Origin: Dyadobacter psychrophilus
Lineage (GTDB): Bacteria > Bacteroidota > Bacteroidia > Cytophagales > Spirosomataceae
Length of the DNA stretch: 64,000 nucleotides
Direction of reading: 5' to 3'
Assembly (NCBI RefSeq): GCF_900167945.1
Contig: NZ_FUZA01000001.1
Coordinates: forward strand, 124,001-188,000
Shown: positions 61,960 to 64,000 of the stretch, piece by piece
How positions within the stretch are numbered: the first letter of the stretch is position 1
Layout: each line of letters starts with the position of its first letter
The notes under the pieces: generated by a model
What the model saw: only the letters and a program-made list of their open reading frames with translations
Told to the model about the DNA's origin: nothing
Databases searched by the model: none
Translations under genes and position numbers: made by a program

Positions 61960-61975
61960 GTTTTTTTCTGAAATA

Positions 61976-63466
61976 TCATTTGTACGAAGCGTCGCTCCAT
62001 CTCAATTCATTTTTTAATTGCCTTAATGAAGTGTTCTTATCGATCACAACCAACTCAACACCAGTCATCTCGGCAAACATTTCAATATGATCGGTAGTCA
62101 GATTCTGACTGTAAACCGTATGGTGCGCGCCGCCGGCATAGATCCAGGCTGCACAGCCAGTAGCCATATCAGGCGCTGGTTTCCATAATACCCTGGCAAC
62201 GGGAAGTTTTGGAAGTGATTCGGTTACTTCTACGGCCTCAACCTCGTTCACCAAAATCCGGAAGCGGTTTCCCATATCAACCAACGAAACGTTGATCGCA
62301 GGACCAGCTTCTGCGTTAAAGACCAGCCGGACGGGATCTTCTTTGCCACCAATACCCAATGGATGGATCTCACAGGAAGGCCTTCCCTCAGCAATGCTAG
62401 GGCAAATTTCGAGCATATGCGAACCCAAAACCAGGTTATTGTTCGGATCGAAATGGTAAGTGTAATCTTCCATGAACGAATTTCCGCCAGGCAAACCACT
62501 TCCCATTACTTTGAGCGCCCGCACCATCGCTGAGGTCTTCCAGTCTCCCTCACCCGCGTAACCGTATCCGGCTGCCATCATGCGCTGCGATCCGATGCCC
62601 GGAAGTTGTTTCATTCCATGCAGGTCCTCAAATGTGTTGGTATAACCCTTGAAATTCCCGTCTTCCAGGAAATATTTCAGCCCCAGTTCAATTCTCGCTG
62701 CATCCCAAAGCGCACTATGCCTCCCCTCTCCTTTTCTGATCCCACTTGCCAGGTCATACAGCGACTCGTATTCATCGATCAAAAGCCCCACTTCTTGCTC
62801 GGAAACCTGATTGATCACAGTAACCAGATCACCAACCGCATAAGTATTTACCGAAAAGCCGAAAGCCATTTCTGCTGCAACCTTATCACCATCTGTGACA
62901 GCAACTTGCCGCATATTATCCCCGAAACGGACAAATTTGGCACCTTTCATGTCGTGACGGGCAGCCGCTACGCGTGTCCATTGAGCAAGATCTGCAATAA
63001 CATGAGCCTGTTGCCAATGTCCCACGATCACTTTCCGGTTCAGGCGCATCCGGGTCATCATAAAACCAAACTCCCTGTCGCCATGTGCGGACTGGTTGAG
63101 GTTCATGAAGTCCATATCAATGTTAGCCCAGGGAATGTCACGGTTGAATTGCGTATGCAAATGCAGCAGCGGCTTTTGCATGATCTGCAAACCACGGATC
63201 CACATTTTAGCAGGCGAAAATGTATGCATCCATGCCACAATGCCAATGCAATTTTTGGCAACATTCGCGTCCTGCATGATATTGAAAATCTCTTCCGAAG
63301 ACTTTACCACAGGCTTAAAAACCGTCCTGACCGGAATTTCGGTAGAATCGTCAAAATGCTTGCTGATAATCTTGGCATGTTCTGCAACCTGTCGAAGCGT
63401 ATCCTCTCCGTACAAATCCTGACTGCCCGTAATGAACCAAATTTCAAATTGTTTTAAATCAACCAT
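61976..63466 (-). CDS. araA: L-arabinose isomerase
   Basis: 496 residues from the ATG at 63466 ([20 protein letters not shown]); the open frame runs to 63637 but overlaps araB. The family motifs are [91 protein letters not shown] and [11 protein letters not shown], including the Mn-binding Glu/His residues. It isomerises L-arabinose to L-ribulose. It is 19 bp downstream of araB. Confidence 0.97.
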   Translation of the reverse strand: MVDLKQFEIWFITGSQDLYGEDTLRQVAEHAKIISKHFDDSTEIPVRTVFKPVVKSSEEIFNIMQDANVAKNCIGIVAWMHTFSPAKMWIRGLQIMQKPLLHLHTQFNRDIPWANIDMDFMNLNQSAHGDREFGFMMTRMRLNRKVIVGHWQQAHVIADLAQWTRVAAARHDMKGAKFVRFGDNMRQVAVTDGDKVAAEMAFGFSVNTYAVGDLVTVINQVSEQEVGLLIDEYESLYDLASGIRKGEGRHSALWDAARIELGLKYFLEDGNFKGYTNTFEDLHGMKQLPGIGSQRMMAAGYGYAGEGDWKTSAMVRALKVMGSGLPGGNSFMEDYTYHFDPNNNLVLGSHMLEICPSIAEGRPSCEIHPLGIGGKEDPVRLVFNAEAGPAINVSLVDMGNRFRILVNEVEAVEVTESLPKLPVARVLWKPAPDMATGCAAWIYAGGAHHTVYSQNLTTDHIEMFAEMTGVELVVIDKNTSLRQLKNELRWSDASYK

Positions 63467-63485
63467 TGGGATTGTGAAGGCGAGA

Positions 63486-64000
63486 TTAGGATAAAGAAGT
63501 TGACAATGCACTTTCCGGGGCAACCTGTACTTTTTGTAAAAAGTCGTTTTCCAAAAATGCTCCGGACTGTGTATATTTTTGATATAATGATTGGTAAACA
63601 GCCACTTGCGCAGGTCTGGGTGTGTAAACAGCATCAAAACCCGAACTCATGGCTTCCTGCGCTTCTGGTAAGGTTTCATAAATCCCTGAGGCAACCGCAG
63701 CGAACATGGCTGCCCCTAGTGCGCATGCCTGCTCGGAAGCAGCAACTTTTATGGGCATATTAAGGACATCCGCCAATGTCTGCATCACAAATGCCGATTT
63801 TTTTGCAACTCCACCGATCGCAATCACTTCATGAATAGGAACGCCTTCCTTCCGGAACCGCTCCACAATGCTCTTCGAACCGTAAGCCGTCGCTTCTACC
63901 AAAGCTTTGAAAATCCGGACGTGATCGCTCGCCAGATTCAAGCCGAGTATCGCCCCTTTTAATGTATGTTTTGCATCAGGCGTTCTCCGGCCGTTCAGCC
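63486..64000 (-). CDS. araB: Ribulokinase, C-terminal part (runs off the window)
   Basis: The open frame enters from the right edge on the minus strand and gives about 170 C-terminal residues: [20 protein letters not shown], then [51 protein letters not shown] and [23 protein letters not shown], typical of FGGY kinases and ribulokinase. It phosphorylates L-ribulose. The stop at 63486 is 19 bp before araA. The true start is beyond 64000. Confidence 0.95.
   Translation of the reverse strand, partial: LNGRRTPDAKHTLKGAILGLNLASDHVRIFKALVEATAYGSKSIVERFRKEGVPIHEVIAIGGVAKKSAFVMQTLADVLNMPIKVAASEQACALGAAMFAAVASGIYETLPEAQEAMSSGFDAVYTPRPAQVAVYQSLYQKYTQSGAFLENDFLQKVQVAPESALSTSLS

Noticed and set aside
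62606-63457. 283-codon plus-strand ORF opposite araA
   Set aside because: It is the antisense shadow of araA, a clear enzyme gene, with no recognisable domain.
1-64000. CRISPR arrays, tRNA/rRNA genes and complete insertion sequences
   Set aside because: No regularly spaced repeats, no tRNA-like or rRNA-like sequence apart from tmRNA, and no transposase were seen.

Overview
The window looks like chromosome from a Bacteroidota bacterium of the order Cytophagales, plausibly Dyadobacter or a close relative. The supporting signs are a SusC/SusD pair, several TonB-dependent receptors with CarboxypepD-like N-termini, GLPGLI and Rv1355c family proteins, Bacteroidota-type TAnnTTTG promoter elements, near absence of Shine-Dalgarno sites, and an IntDOT-like integrase. 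The genus is an inference from gene content. No tRNA or rRNA was seen; the only structural RNA recognised is a tmRNA.

Layout. (1) 1-9288, stress and sulfur region: the end of an ABC permease and its ATPase, a small heat shock protein, a flavodoxin-like protein, a frame-broken lipoprotein gene fused to a relic of an alcohol dehydrogenase, a universal stress protein with a coiled-coil partner, and a Crp/Fnr regulator. Divergent from the regulator is a sulfur module: TauE/SafE exporter, MBL-rhodanese, DUF2892, rhodanese and two YeeE/YedE half-transporters. Palindromes with fixed spacing to -7 elements suggest one regulatory circuit. (2) 9289-22724, probable genomic island: AraC relic, zinc-ribbon/HEPN-like protein, SnoaL-like protein, frameshifted MNT-HEPN gene, GHKL ATPase-PD-(D/E)XK protein, SRAP and umuDC around shared operators, unknown genes, a LuxR-type regulator, DUF932, and a tyrosine recombinase beside the 3' end of the tmRNA gene (ssrA). 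(3) 23328-31341: TonB receptor, PepSY-like lipoprotein and a SusCD pair. (4) 31720-52574, mostly core genes: hemF, menC, lpxK, a porin, a MiaE-like hydroxylase, an AddB-like nuclease, threonine dehydratase, OmpA, a GLPGLI/TonB pair, phosphodiesterase, M28 peptidase, MerR, acyltransferase and a lipoprotein esterase. (5) 52730-60389, signalling locus: a lone receiver divergent from an operon of an E1-like/nitroreductase fusion (Rv1355c family), a GNAT-like protein, a 7TMR-DISM histidine kinase, a receiver-kinase hybrid and a receiver. (6) 60768-64000: two small ORFs and the L-arabinose operon araB(partial)-araA-araD on the minus strand.

The most promising uncharacterised material is the signalling/biosynthetic operon at 53.8-60.4 kb, the GHKL-nuclease with its HEPN neighbours in the ssrA island, and the geometry of the Crp-type sites in the sulfur cluster. 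Functions come from motifs read by eye; no database search was run.
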